This document shows positions 1-11,023 of a DNA stretch of 64,000 nt, piece after piece. Location: contig OZ007579.1 of NCBI GenBank assembly GCA_963931925.1, positions 27,274,367-27,338,366 of the forward strand, written 5' to 3'. Position numbers and translations under genes: made by a program. The stretch's first letter is position 1, and the number at the start of each line of letters is the position of its first letter. The notes under the pieces are model-generated. The model made no database searches, was not told the DNA's origin, and saw nothing but the letters and a program-made list of their open reading frames with translations. This DNA is from Onchidella celtica (lineage: Eukaryota > Mollusca > Gastropoda > Systellommatophora > Onchidiidae).

Positions 1-264
1 TCGTCGTGTATAAAGTAGTCTGAGGTGATGTTGTGGTTTTTATTTGAAATTCTCAGGACTTGGCATTTATTGGGGTGGAATTCCATACGCCAGTCCCTCT
101 CCCATTTTTGTAGACTGTCTAGATCTTTCTGTAGGATTTCCGTATCTTCTTTTGAGTTTATTATTCTATAAAGAAGGCTATCATCAGCAAACAGTCGTAA
201 TTTAGTGCCTGGAGAGATCTTACTTGGCATATCGTTAATATAAACTAGGAATAGTAAGGGGCCC
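1..264 (-). pseudogene. LINE reverse transcriptase, C-terminal part of the interrupted RT domain
   Basis: Read on the - strand this is an open frame with a reverse transcriptase block (GPLLFLVYIND) and the catalytic FADD motif (motif C), followed by the usual thumb-type sequence. It is the continuation of the LINE ORF at 6893-9585. The upstream part ends at the RT motif GVPQGT, and this part resumes in the same frame immediately after it. The two halves are separated by the LTR element at 270-6892, whose 5-bp target duplication ATTAC lies at 265-269 and 6893-6897. The LINE runs off the left edge of the window, so its 3' end and tail are not visible. By motif style it belongs with APE-type CR1/L2/Rex-like elements; the exact clade is not resolved. 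Confidence 0.88.
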
Positions 265-269
265 ATTAC

Positions 270-1506
270 TGTCGCGATGTGGGTTACATGGGGATATTTC
301 GACTGACACTCTTTCGAGGTCCGCTCCCACAATCGACGAACACACAAAAATAAATACTTGCACTCTAAAAACTAAATAAATCAATTGCTTTCAATTTTAG
401 CAGAACTGTAGGGCAGTTTAATTACAGGAATTAATGTAACAAATATAATTATAAATATATATATCAATTCAAAGGCAACTGAATCTAACTAATGGAACTA
501 CAGCTTTTATAAAGACTAACGTATTCAATCTAACTACTTGCAGGTCATATGAGTTATATGGCAAATAGAATCCGCGCACGTGGCGACGGATATAACAGTT
601 TAAATTCTATTAATTCAATGAGACATGTTATGATATGGACATTTCCTCTAGACACGCCATGGAGAATGCTTGTACAACCATGCGTTGTCTGGCGGTAGCT
701 CTGAAACTGTCTTCAAAAGTAAGTAGAACGGTTCACTTTCATCATTACAAATTAGTATGGACTCTCACCATGCGGCCCTCACTGGGAGTGAGAGCGCTGG
801 ATGTAAACGCTGTGGGTTTATATCAAACCAAGTAGCTTAGGCTCTGGAGCTTTAAATCAGGCCCCTCACAATGGACTGCTCAACTGCGTCTCTATGTCTC
901 TCATCTGGCTGAGGACTATCGCCGACCACCTCGTAAATGGATTGTCTACATGTGGCCCAGAACTAAGTTCTGTATGGCCTTAAATACTGGTCTGCATCTG
1001 CAGCTTACCGTCTAATTCCTGGATTGTGATTGGTGCAACCACTTCTAGCTCAGCTGCCGAACTGAGTTATTTTAAGTAACAGCCCTACGCAACGACCTTG
1101 GGTCGACATCAAAGGTCGAATTACTTCAATACAATATAATATAAATTTTCTAGCAATAAATTCTTAACATGTTCAAAACCCCGAGCTTTTACTCTGGATC
1201 ACGGTTTTTCTGTACGTCAACAGACGTCTCAATAACATTTAATTCCTACTCACCCCTTCCCTCTTTACTAACCCTAGTTCAAAACACGAGATACAACAAG
1301 TGCTCAGTCATGCACACCTACGCTGTCCGTCTATCCTTCCCCACATCTTCTGTCTATCTATTATAAAAAAAACTGTTCAAAACAACTTGTTTACGAGACC
1401 AAGTTATGCTGGCTCGCACAATAATTACGTTTGTAAAAATTACTCACTGCTCTCTCACAAAAATTTAGTCAGTGGAAACATTTATGAATTAAATCTGTTC
1501 TTGACA
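270..1506 (-). repeat. 3' LTR of element 1 (complete, 1237 bp)
   Basis: Starts (on -) with TGTCAAGAAC at 1506 and ends ...CGCGACA at 270. Positions 783-1506 match 6169-6892 at a constant offset of 5386 with a single visible difference (G at 1118, A at 6504). A TATA-like stretch on the - strand lies near 803-811. Short frames inside it are identical in both LTR copies simply because of the repeat and are not genes. Confidence 0.93.
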
Positions 1507-1521
1507 CATCCCCCACCCCAG
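1507..1521 (-). other. Polypurine tract of element 1
   Basis: Directly before the 3' LTR on the - strand is a purine run, CTGGGGTGGGGGATG, ending at the LTR boundary. This is the position and composition expected for the plus-strand primer of an LTR retrotransposon. Confidence 0.75.
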
Positions 1522-2109
1522 TGAAAACTTAGGGTTTGAACGACATAACTGTCTACTAACGTTGCTATGTAATAGTACTTTGGACAGGGCTATATAGTAA
1601 AAAATATATCGTTACTGAAAGTCAAAAAAAATAATTCTAAGAACGTGCATTATCGATGGACAATAGCATATGTATATTTATATGCGACGTTCTGTGATAA
1701 TATATAATTATTGTAGCACTTAAGAATTAAAGTGATAAACTTCTCTCACACAGACATACTGTAAAGACTGAAATATTGAGCAACTAGCTCATCGCTTCAC
1801 TGAGCGTAATTAATACATTCATAGAACATGAACGAACAATAGTTAATTAAAGTAATGGTATCCTGGCAGCAGTAGGTCTGGTCGCTCGGTTTGCCATTTT
1901 CTCATCTCATTGACCCGCAGACAAAGGCGTCAAGGTTGTCTGAAACTCAGGTCATGGTCAGGATGGACGCTAGTGGAAAAAGGAATCACATGGAAATTTT
2001 GAGAAAGAATGTCCATAATTGGTAGGACAATATAATGTGAAACCATCCACGGTCTCCGAAAAAGGTGAAAAATGCTCAACCTCAATGTTCAACAGACTAT
2101 TTTAGAATA
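1522..2109 (-). other. Non-coding 3' internal region of element 1
   Basis: About 590 bp between the RNase H stop and the polypurine tract. It is AT-rich, with no env-like or other frame that I can recognise. Confidence 0.6.
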
Positions 2110-3755
2110 CTAAATCAAACGGGACAATACATCAGTTTGTAAATTATCCTCCCCAGGTATAGCCCGAATAGTAAATTTGTATTCCTGGAGCGCAAGGCTC
2201 CATCTGGTTAGTCGAGCATTCTTGGCTCTGTTCGACTTAAGAAACAGTAATGATCGATGATCCGTTTCAATTATAAATTCGGACATTAATAAGTATCGAG
2301 AAAATGCATCTACCGCGTAAACAATTGCGAGGCACTCTCGTTCGACAATCGCATAGCGCGTCTCTCGATCAAGTAATTTCCGGCTTGCATATAAGCACGG
2401 TCGCAAGAAACCGTCACGCTGTTGGAGTAACACGGCGCCTATTCCTTTATCTGATGCATCCGTTCGGACGACGAATGTCTGGCGTATATCGGGTAAAATA
2501 AGCAGAGGGAAAGTAGAAAATAAATTCTGAATAGTCTGAAGGGCATCAGCGCACTGAAGCGTCCAGACGACTCTATTTGGAAGATTCTTCCTCGTTAGAT
2601 CAGATAACGGGGCTGAGAGAGAGGAAAAGTTTGGTATAAATTTCCTGTAATAATTCAAAAGTCCCAACAAGCTACGGACTTGCTTTTTAGTTTTAGGGGG
2701 TTGTAGTTTCAAAATATTGGAGATTTTGCGATCGTCTGGAGTCTGAACCCCGTGGGTTATGGTATGACCCAAAAAGTTTATATGCTGATATCCCAGGAAC
2801 ACTTTACTGGGTCGCGCGGTAAGGCCAGCTCGGCGAAGAGCGGCAAAAACTTCACGAAGGGCCATTAAGTGGCCAGCCCAATCAGCCTGAAAAATACATA
2901 TATCATCGAAATATGATAGAACGCAGCGCAATTCATTTAGTAAGATGTTCATCATGCGCGCGAACGTGGCTGGTGCAGTAACCAGTCCAAAAGGCATATA
3001 TTTCCATTGCATTAAACCCAAAGGGGTTTGAAAAGCTGTATATTGTCTACTTCTTTCTTCGAGAGGAATCTGCCAATATCCTTTGGATAAGTCTATTTTA
3101 GAGAAGATACTTGCATTGGATAACCGCGCGAATAAGTCTTCCTGATTGGGAATGGGTTCCGCATCATAGATGGTTATAGCATTGAGCTTTCTATAGTCAA
3201 TACAAAAACGCACGGTATCGTCTTTCTTCTTGACCAAGACAATCGGCGAGCAATACGGACTTGTTGATCGCTCTATGACGCCTAGCCGTAGCATGGCACG
3301 TACTTCTGTAATTATCGTTTCGTGAGCGTGCAGCGGGCGCGGGTACGGTTTAACAAACACTGGTACGTCTGTCTGAAGTCGTATTACATGTTGGACTAAA
3401 GACGTAGAACCCGGCAAATCCGTGAACACCGTGGCAAATTCTTGGAGCAGGTGTGTAAGATCCTGTTTCTGCGACGGCGCAAGCTCATCGTTGATATTAA
3501 CATCGTTTATACTCTCGGTGGCCTGTAATATGGGCAACGATTTGTCGATACTCAAAGGGTCCTCGTCGTCGACAGTAACTAAAGCCGCGTTGGCCCTTGG
3601 GACGACATGAACGGAGTTGTTACGACGATCATCCCTAGGCAGGTACTTTTTCAGCATATTAATATGAAATATTTTCCTCTGCCCACGAATATCTATCAAA
3701 TAATTCACTCTGGAGAGTCTCTTAAGGACTCTTTATGGTCCCTTCCAAGTTAGAA
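2110..3755 (-). pseudogene. Element 1 reverse transcriptase - RNase H segment
   Basis: The frame opens at 3708 (Met) but is continuous upstream with the end of the integrase C-terminus. RT motifs: FSKIDLSKGYW (motif A, about residues 202-212 from the Met), MPFGL (238-242) and the catalytic YFDD (266-269). RNase H follows with the conserved RTDASDKG, ERECLA, ETDHRSL and the terminal ADVLS-like motif (here TDVLSRLI), ending at a stop at 2110-2112. The RT and RH core residues are present, but this segment is cut off from integrase by a frameshift near 3755 and a TAA near 3735. It cannot be translated as part of a full Gag-Pol. The N-terminal 100 residues correspond to the spacer between integrase and RT in element 2. 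Confidence 0.9.
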
Positions 3756-4520
3756 GGAGTTTGTTTTGCGTTTGCGCAAAAGAACAAGTGTCAGATCTCC
3801 GACGGACAAGGCGCGCATTTGGGCGCCCTGATCGCGATAAAATTTTGAAGAACTCGCTCTAGCGCATGCAAATTGCAGAGCGGTTTTGCATGCATTAATA
3901 ATTCGTTGTCGGAGATCGACAACATATTGATACGCGCATCGCGTATCATAATCGTCGGTTTCAGAACCGGCGAACAATTGACTAAGTATGGCCATCGGGC
4001 CACGTGGTTTACGTCCGTATAATAACTCAAATGGGGAGAAACCCGTGGACGCGTTCGGGAGTTTCCTATAGGCGAAGAGAATAGCGGGGAGCTGACGGTC
4101 CCAGTCTCCAGGTTTGTCGGCGGATACGCGTGCTAGCATAGACTTCATGCTCGCATTCCACCGCTCGCAACAACCATTTGACTGCGGATGATAGGGGGAC
4201 GTTAATTTCTGTTTAATGCCCGCTAATTCTAGTACCTTTTTGTATAGATCAGAGGTGAATTGTGGTCCTCTGTCTGAAAGAATCTCGGTCGGAAATCCGA
4301 CTCGCGAGAAAATAGTAACAAGTGCCTCAGCGACATGGTCAGCCGTAATGTCTCTCAAAGGAATAGCCTCAGGCCAGCGCGTCGCGTAGTCGATTACCGA
4401 AAGGATGAATCGATGGCCTCTGTCTGATTTACTAAGAGGACCTACTATGTCAACCGCGACACGCTCGAATGGTGTTGAGACTGGTGGCATCTCCTGAAGG
4501 GGTGCGCGTGATGCTTTACC
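3750..4520 (-). pseudogene. Element 1 integrase catalytic core and C-terminus
   Basis: The frame from 4490 holds the DDE core: D in VAVDIVGP (residue 14), D in LSDRGPQF (73) and E in CCERWN (109), with a D-to-E spacing of 35 residues. The GRKPRGP block typical of Gypsy integrases follows. The frame ends at 3750, where a +1/-1 shift throws it off; the WKGP motif of the GPY/F module is still readable in another frame just downstream. It is in the same frame as the preceding gag-protease-zinc finger segment but separated from it by a TAA at 4521-4523. Confidence 0.9.
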
Positions 4521-6168
4521 TTAAGGTGTACGTTTTTGACATACATCGCAGCGCACCACAAAACGGTTCACGTCCGCGTATACACCAGGCCAGAAAAAAT
4601 GAGCCAATATCCGTGATTTGGTTCTGGCTGAACCTTGATGGCCTGAAAATGATGTATCATGCGCGAGACGCAGAATGTCGCGACGGAACGACTTAGGCAC
4701 CACGAGCTGTTCAATGGACTCACGTTTATTTCGGAAATTTCTGTATAATAATTCATTTTTAATGATAAACGGAGAGGCATTTCGGTTCTGAGGCTGAACT
4801 TTCGCAAACAGCGGTTTTAGTGATGGATCGCTTTGTTGTTCCTTATAGAAAACTGTAGGCGTGACATTAAAATCAACCGCAGGGGTTTGTAAAGTACCAT
4901 CCGGTGGACGTTTTGACTGTTGTCGTGTGGTGACACACGCAACGTTTTCGTTCCAAACTTTTAACTGGCCGTCAGGTGTATCATTAACCTGTGGTAAATT
5001 ACCAATAATTAGATCGGCGACCGGATTTGGTAATACGCATGCCGTTACGACACCTGTAATGAATGGAGTGTCGATGTATATCTCCGCGAGACGGAATCGC
5101 TCGACGGAGCCCCCGAAAGTAATGCAGGTTGCCTGTTGTTCAATCAGCTGGGTCGGTCTGACCAGTGATTCCCTAACACCGATAGTGGTGCAACCTGAAT
5201 CGCGTAAGACAGACGCGGGTATGGCGTTAACATGACCCTCATATAAGGTCAATGACCCGTGTTGATGGAGGGCCGACATAACCGGAACGGTGCCCCTCAT
5301 GGGCGACGTAATTTCAACGGTACGGCTACTCTGTGCAGCCGGAACAATGACGGTGCAAGCATTTGCAGCTTCAAACTGAACCCTACAATATTTTGACGTA
5401 TGACCTGGTTTATTGCACCGATAACACCTAATGCTGTCATATATATTACGTCTGGGTTGCATTGGAGGTGCATTATATGGATTATTATAATATGCCCAAG
5501 GAGGTGGACATGGTGGGCTCTGATAATGGTAGCCCTCGTTAACGTCACGACGGGGTGGACCTGAATAGCGAATAAAATGTCCCCGAGTGGGAGGTCCAGC
5601 ACGGCTTGGCAAACCGGAGCTTTATTGGGCGGCGGTTCGGAATATGCACGCGGAGGCGGCGTCTGGCGATGAACTGGTCGAGAATTTCTTGTACCCATTG
5701 GCGCAGTTCCACCGACTCCGGCATAAAACGGTTCGCTAGTTTTGGCTTTAGCCAGCGAACGATTAGGGTGTGCGGACGCGTACTGTTCCACTAAGGACGT
5801 GATTTCCGCTAACGTCTTAGGTGCCCACTCTTTAATGTGGGAGACTAGTTCTGAATGGCACGCGTTAAATATTTGGTCCTTCAGAACGAGCTCATAAAGC
5901 CCTTTAAAATTACCGTCAGCGACACCAGCCAGCTGAATCCAGCGGTCTAAGTAGTGCTTTAGGCGGTCGACGTACGTTGAAAAATTTTCGGACGGGTCTG
6001 GCTTACAAGTCCGGAATCTTTGGTGAAAACCGTCCTCGGTGTGTTGAAAACGCTTTAAAAGAGCCTTTTTAAGGATGTCGTAATTTTTAGAATCCTCGAT
6101 GTTGAGGCCATGGAATACTTCAAGTGCACGTCCCGTTAATAAATTTGCAAGGCACGAAGTCCATTCAG
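4521..6168 (-). pseudogene. Element 1 gag (5'-truncated), protease and integrase zinc finger
   Basis: The frame is open from 6166 (residues EWTSCLANLLTGRALE...), which aligns with residue 113 onward of the intact element 2 Gag, so roughly 110 N-terminal codons are missing. A frameshift near 5620 moves the reading to the frame of 5612-4521. That frame carries the zinc knuckle CYRCNKPGHTSKYC, the protease active-site motif LRDSG and the integrase HHCC finger (AHDTSFSGH ... CDVCQ). It stops at TAA 4521-4523. The 5' truncation coincides exactly with the point where the LTR begins (6169), which indicates one deletion joining LTR to gag rather than gradual decay. Confidence 0.88.
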
Positions 6169-6892
6169 TGGGAGTGAGAGCGCTGGATGTAAACGCTGTG
6201 GGTTTATATCAAACCAAGTAGCTTAGGCTCTGGAGCTTTAAATCAGGCCCCTCACAATGGACTGCTCAACTGCGTCTCTATGTCTCTCATCTGGCTGAGG
6301 ACTATCGCCGACCACCTCGTAAATGGATTGTCTACATGTGGCCCAGAACTAAGTTCTGTATGGCCTTAAATACTGGTCTGCATCTGCAGCTTACCGTCTA
6401 ATTCCTGGATTGTGATTGGTGCAACCACTTCTAGCTCAGCTGCCGAACTGAGTTATTTTAAGTAACAGCCCTACGCAACGACCTTGGGTCGACATCAAAG
6501 GTCAAATTACTTCAATACAATATAATATAAATTTTCTAGCAATAAATTCTTAACATGTTCAAAACCCCGAGCTTTTACTCTGGATCACGGTTTTTCTGTA
6601 CGTCAACAGACGTCTCAATAACATTTAATTCCTACTCACCCCTTCCCTCTTTACTAACCCTAGTTCAAAACACGAGATACAACAAGTGCTCAGTCATGCA
6701 CACCTACGCTGTCCGTCTATCCTTCCCCACATCTTCTGTCTATCTATTATAAAAAAAACTGTTCAAAACAACTTGTTTACGAGACCAAGTTATGCTGGCT
6801 CGCACAATAATTACGTTTGTAAAAATTACTCACTGCTCTCTCACAAAAATTTAGTCAGTGGAAACATTTATGAATTAAATCTGTTCTTGACA
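6169..6892 (-). repeat. 5' LTR of element 1, truncated (724 of 1237 bp)
   Basis: Matches 783-1506. It keeps the outer (U3-side) 724 bp and lacks the inner 513 bp, the primer-binding site and the gag start. The inner breakpoint is at 6166-6169, with only CA plus TGGGAG shared locally. Outer flank ATTAC at 6893-6897 is the target duplication. Confidence 0.92.
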
Positions 6893-9585
6893 ATTACGGT
6901 ACCCTGGGGTACTCCCGAGAGAACAGCTGCAGGATTGGATGACTTTCCGTCAACGACGACTATCTGTGTTCTGTTTTCTAAGAAAGACTTAATCCACTTC
7001 AAAGTACTGTTTCTAACTCCATAATGGTTTAATTTAGTCAATAGACTAGCATGGTGCACTTTATCGAAGGCTTTACTGAAATCTAATAAGATGGTATCAG
7101 TCTGCTTGTTGTTATTCAAGTTATTAACAAAATCGTTGCAAGTTGTGACCAGCTGGGACTCACACGACCTGTGTTTTCTAAAACCATGCTGTACATGTGT
7201 TAAAACCGAGTGTCTCTCGAGATGCTTCATGATGCTGGTGTGCAAGATATGCTCTAACAGTTTACAGGATATTGATGTCAGGGAGACTGGTCTATAATTT
7301 TCAGGACTAGCTCTATTTCCTTTCTTAAAAATGGGTACTACATTTGCTTTTTTCCAGTCTTCCGGTATTTTTCCTTGTTCAATTGAAGCTCTAAATAACA
7401 AAGTGTAAACGGGGGCAATTTCCTTGGCACAGAGTTTCAGTAATTTGGCGGGAATTCCATCAGGTCCTGTAGCTTTATTTTCGTTAAGGTTTTCCAAAAG
7501 TTTCAGTACTCCATTTTCTGTGACATATATTTCATCCATATCCGGCAGTTTGGCACCACTCAGCTCTCCCGAGAAGACACCCCCTGGGTCGGAAAAGACC
7601 TTACAAAATTGAGTATTTAAGATATTGGCTCTTTTTTGGGCATCTTGCTGTGGGTGCCCTCTCTCATCGATCAGTGCGGCTACTCCTAAGTTTTCTTTAT
7701 TTTTACTTTTCACATACCTCCAAAGTTTTTTACTGTTATCAGATGTATCACTTATCATCTCATGGATATAATTATTATGAGCTTTCCGGCATTCTTTCTG
7801 GGTCAATCTTTTAATTTCTAGATATTTGTTTTTCACTCGTTCGGAGTTGCACTGTTTCATTTTTTTGAACCATTTCTGTTTTTTTCGAACTAATCTTTTC
7901 GTTAAAGTATTTATCCAGGGTTGGTGAATTTTTGTGGATGACATTTTTGTTGGGACATTTTCCATGATCATGTTCAGATTTAACTTGATACAGTCCCAGA
8001 GTTTGTTTGCGTCAGTTTTTGAAGAGTGGTATTTCATGAAGAAACTGCCAAAAGTTGCTGCCTCCCTTTTCAAATTATTTTCGTCTGTCTGATTCCATAG
8101 GTAAATCTGTCGCCTAATAGGTCTTTTCTTAAAGGGTTTCAGTTCTGAATCAATCTGGACTATGTCATGGTCCCCTAGTCCAGGAAGAATTTTGATCTCT
8201 CTTGTAAGGTTAGGGAAATTAGTAAAAAATAGGTCTAACAGTGCATCTCCTCGAGTGGTCTCTTTTACTGCTTGCTCTAGGCCTATATCCGCAGTACTGT
8301 CTAAAAATAGGTCATTTATTTCTCTTAAGTTTTGGGAACTCTTCACATTTCCTTCTTCCCAGTTTATATCAGGTAAGTTGAAATCTCCTCCTATCCAGAT
8401 GGTAGCCTTTTTGTTCTTTTGGTAGGCACTGAGAAGTTCATTACAAATGTTCTTACTAGTTTCCAGGTCACTACTAGGAGGTCGATAGACTGCACCCACA
8501 ACCAGAGGAGGTTTACCCTTCACACTAATCTTACAGAAAACAGTTTCTCCTGCTTCCTCACTAGGTATTTTTTCACTAACTAAGTTCTTCTTCACTGCTA
8601 TCAAGACCCCACCTCCCCTTCTCTTCTTCCTATCATTTCTGTAGATTTCATAATCATCGTTAATCGAAATTTCACTGGTTTTTATATTTTCGTTTAGCCA
8701 TGTTTCTGTTCCGATGATTACATCAGGTTTAGTTTCGTTCAGAAGTAAGCTCAGTTCTTCTTTCTTATTCCAAATGCTTTGAAAATTTATAACCTGGGTT
8801 CTGAACGTAGTTTTCTCTTTGGCTGGCTCTTTTTTCTTGGATTTGGGGTGTGGGGTTGACGAACATTTTGGATCAAAGATTGGTATTTCTGTGTTACTTT
8901 TATTAGTATTTAAATGTTGTAAGATATCAAAACTATTGTGGGATCTTGATCTACTACGGTCTAAGTTTAATTGAAAATCAGTGAATAAGCTGGAACTAAA
9001 ATTTGGCATGCCACACTGGATACATTCCCATGCGGCACTGCTATTGCCCAGTGTTTCATACATTACTGAGTTTATTCCCATACAGTCGATGTGGTACCAG
9101 CGGTCACAACTATCACATGCGATGGCCCTCGTTTTCCAAGTACATTTTTTAAGGCAAACGGGGCAAGGGGGGAATCTGGTCTGGGGTCCAGGGTTGAGCT
9201 CCACGTCACCCGATAATGACAGTAGTAAGAACAATACCAGAGAGATGTTCATTTTATTTGAAGAACTATTTAGCCTAAATTTCGAACTGGTTCTAGATCT
9301 AGATCTATATCTACTTTTCTGTCCGAGGACAGACCAGTTGTTTATTACTGAGGTCCTGGATTTAGGCGAGTTGACAACACTAAGTTTCCAGTTGTTATAA
9401 TTAGCCTCATGTCCAGATCTAGATCTAATATCCCATCTACATCCAAGTGAATACAGTTCTGGTCTAGATCTATGTACTAAAACGGTGAACAATAAACTTA
9501 TCAACATTAAGAGGAGAGATCTCACTGTCTCATTCTTGATAGTGACACGAGACGTGGACTTCCCACCGGCACAAGCGGTCGCCAT
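6893..9585 (-). pseudogene. APE-type LINE ORF: 2A motif, PHD finger, endonuclease, RT (interrupted)
   Basis: Long - strand frame from Met at 9585; the last eight residues before the stop at 6868 are LTR sequence. Residues 1-111 are basic, rich in Arg-Ser repeats. Residues 113-126 are hydrophobic and run straight into GDVELNPGP (126-134), a 2A ribosome-skipping motif. A C4HC3 PHD finger follows (C141, C144, C157, C160, H165, C168, C188, C191). The AP-endonuclease domain spans about 263-480 (TETW with E294, GGDFN with D401, GDHD with H473). RT begins near 690 and shows LDFSKAFD (motif A) before being cut at GVPQGT. The rest of RT is at 1-264. The frame itself has no stops, so the copy was intact until the LTR element entered. 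An internal Met at 112 could be an alternative start. CR1/L2-like by motif style. Confidence 0.92.
9184..9210 (-). other. 2A ribosome-skipping sequence in the LINE ORF
   Basis: Encodes GDVELNPGP, which fits the 2A consensus D-x-E-x-N-P-G-P; separation is expected between the final Gly and Pro (residues 133/134). The preceding residues 113-126 (start NISLVLFLLL) look like a signal-peptide core. 2A motifs are known in APE-type LINEs of several invertebrates, where they separate an N-terminal product from the EN-RT polyprotein. Activity here is inferred from the motif. Confidence 0.85.
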
Positions 9586-9978
9586 ATTGGAAATTTTTCA
9601 GTCCACCCTTACCTTCCAGTTATAATCACAATCTGGGACCAAGAGATTACAAATTTAGTCAAATTACAATTCACATTCACTTCCAATTCATATAAAAGTA
9701 CAGTGAAAACACTATTGGTATAATATACGTGTTAAAAATTTGGTAAATTCATCAAAAACGGGGTGTAAATTTGGAGCTCTCAGAAAGGCGTGCGTCTCCC
9801 CGTGCGTCTCCTCGACTGTTATGACAGGGGTGGAAAGGATGGATCCAAGCTGGTCAGATTCCCTACCATCTATGTAAACAAGGGAAAGGAAATGAAAGAA
9901 TTGACCGAACGTCTCCTATGTGCATACACACGTGCCATTTTTTTTTACTGTAGCGAACTATACTTTTAGCTCCCCTCC
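9586..9978 (-). other. Probable 5' UTR of the LINE; no coding sequence
   Basis: Lies directly upstream of the LINE start codon. No recognisable gene. The LINE 5' end could lie anywhere here; no target duplication could be assigned because the LINE 3' end is outside the window. Confidence 0.35.
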
Positions 9979-10110
9979 GATTGGTTCGCGACGCCTACCG
10001 CGCTCGCAATGCAAATCAGCTAACGAATCAAAATCAATGTCACGATCTCCATGGTGATGCATGGGTCGTGACTGACAAGGCGGCGGATATGCGTGTTCTG
10101 CCTATATAAG
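9979..10110 (+). promoter_or_regulatory. Promoter-like cluster: ATTGG, octamer, TATA
   Basis: Within 130 bp there is an inverted CCAAT box (ATTGG, 9980-9984), an ATGCAAAT octamer (10009-10016) and a TATA box (TATATAAG, 10103-10110), in a locally GC-richer stretch. No coding sequence follows on the + strand, so this may be chance or the relic of a lost unit. Confidence 0.25.
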
Positions 10111-10267
10111 AAATCTCAATCTCACCCAAACCTGGAAATGCTCTCCTGTAAAAATGGCCAAATTATTGATACGCCAGTTCATGAGATGGATGGCGATAAA
10201 ACAGTCCTGTCTAACATTCAGTCCCCTCTTTCCCTCCTTCTTAATAAATCGCCACTTTGGTTCTTGT

Positions 10268-10505
10268 TTGCTCTTTCTCCATTTCCTGAAACACTGGAGA
10301 TCTTTTAGCATGTAGAAGAGGCATAACAAATGCCCACTTCGACAATTGTTTAAAATGCATTTTATGGCACTTATCAAGTTGTTTCACAGTTCCGATGTAT
10401 TTTAACTCCTTATCATAAAACTAAAGCCGCTAACGTTTAACGTGGAATTTCTCAGCTGTGCGAACAGTGGAGTTGGAACAAACAAGAATTAAGGTCGCGA
10501 AATAA
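10268..10505 (+). repeat. Dispersed repeat family A, copy 1
   Basis: Shares the core GGAGATCTTTTAGCATGTAG, then GGCACTTATCAAG, TTTCACAGTTCCGATGTATT, and the end GAACAAACAAGAA, with 41938-42065, 42216-42895 (interrupted), 46290-46455 (inverted) and part of 31538-31625 (inverted). A further segment just upstream (10150-10190, around TTGATACGCCAGTTCATGAG) recurs near 28850 and 36470. No protein is recognised; non-autonomous and unclassified. Confidence 0.7.
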
Positions 10506-10654
10506 CTGAAAAAAAAACTAGTGATTTCATTCTTCTCAATCCGTTTTTCTGCCATAGTACCACTCCTATAAGAGCAATAATATAAGATGTGCCACATTTA
10601 CTACACCTTCGACATCGGCTTACCACCCCAGGTAAATAAGCCTTATCATAATCG

Positions 10655-10905
10655 TCGAGTAATTTCCATAATGCTGTATGTACATTTTTGCCTTTTTGAG
10701 AAAATGAAGACTGAAAGCTTGAAGAGTTGTGTAAATCAGGGTTTTGTTCAATACTTTTCAAACTCGAAACTTGCATAAAAATGCCCGCGAAAAATAGACC
10801 CATTTGGCACTTAAACAATAATAAAATTAGGAGTGAGAGAACAACTTTCATGACAAATGAAAGTCGGCAAAATGTCGCATACAGCAACATGGCATACCCC
10901 TCGAT
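10655..10905 (+). repeat. Dispersed repeat family B, copy 1
   Basis: Matches the reverse complement of 60065-60300, including TTTGAGAAAATGAAGACT and AAAATTAGGAGTGAGAGAAC. The two copies translate to partly similar peptides (for example IRSERTTFMT) but contain no full domain. Confidence 0.65.
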
Positions 10906-11023
10906 ATCTCTGAAAAGCTTAGGTAAACTACTCTACCTGTCCACCAACGTCCACATTTTCCTATCTATATATAAATTAACTCTCTTTGATCCACACACAC
11001 CCTGCTATAGCGATATTTATTGA

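Larger units (their letters stand above)
270..6892 (-). mobile_element. Defective Ty3/Gypsy-like LTR retrotransposon, Gmr1-like pol order (element 1)
   Basis: An LTR element on the - strand. LTR ends are TGTC...GACA, and the 5-bp duplication ATTAC flanks both ends (265-269 and 6893-6897). Order on the - strand: truncated 5' LTR (6892-6169), gag with one zinc knuckle, aspartic protease, integrase, reverse transcriptase, RNase H, polypurine tract, 3' LTR (1506-270). Integrase lies upstream of RT, as in Ty1/Copia, but all domains are Gypsy-type; this is the order known from Gmr1-like elements. The copy is dead: the 5' LTR is joined to the middle of gag (primer site and gag start missing), with a frameshift near 5620, an in-frame stop at 4521-4523, and a frameshift plus stop near 3735-3755. 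The two LTRs differ at only one position in the shared 724 bp, so insertion looks recent. Confidence 0.93.

Noticed and set aside
1169..1366. 65-codon frame present identically at 6555-6752
   Set aside because: Identity comes from the two LTRs of element 1; no independent evidence for a gene.
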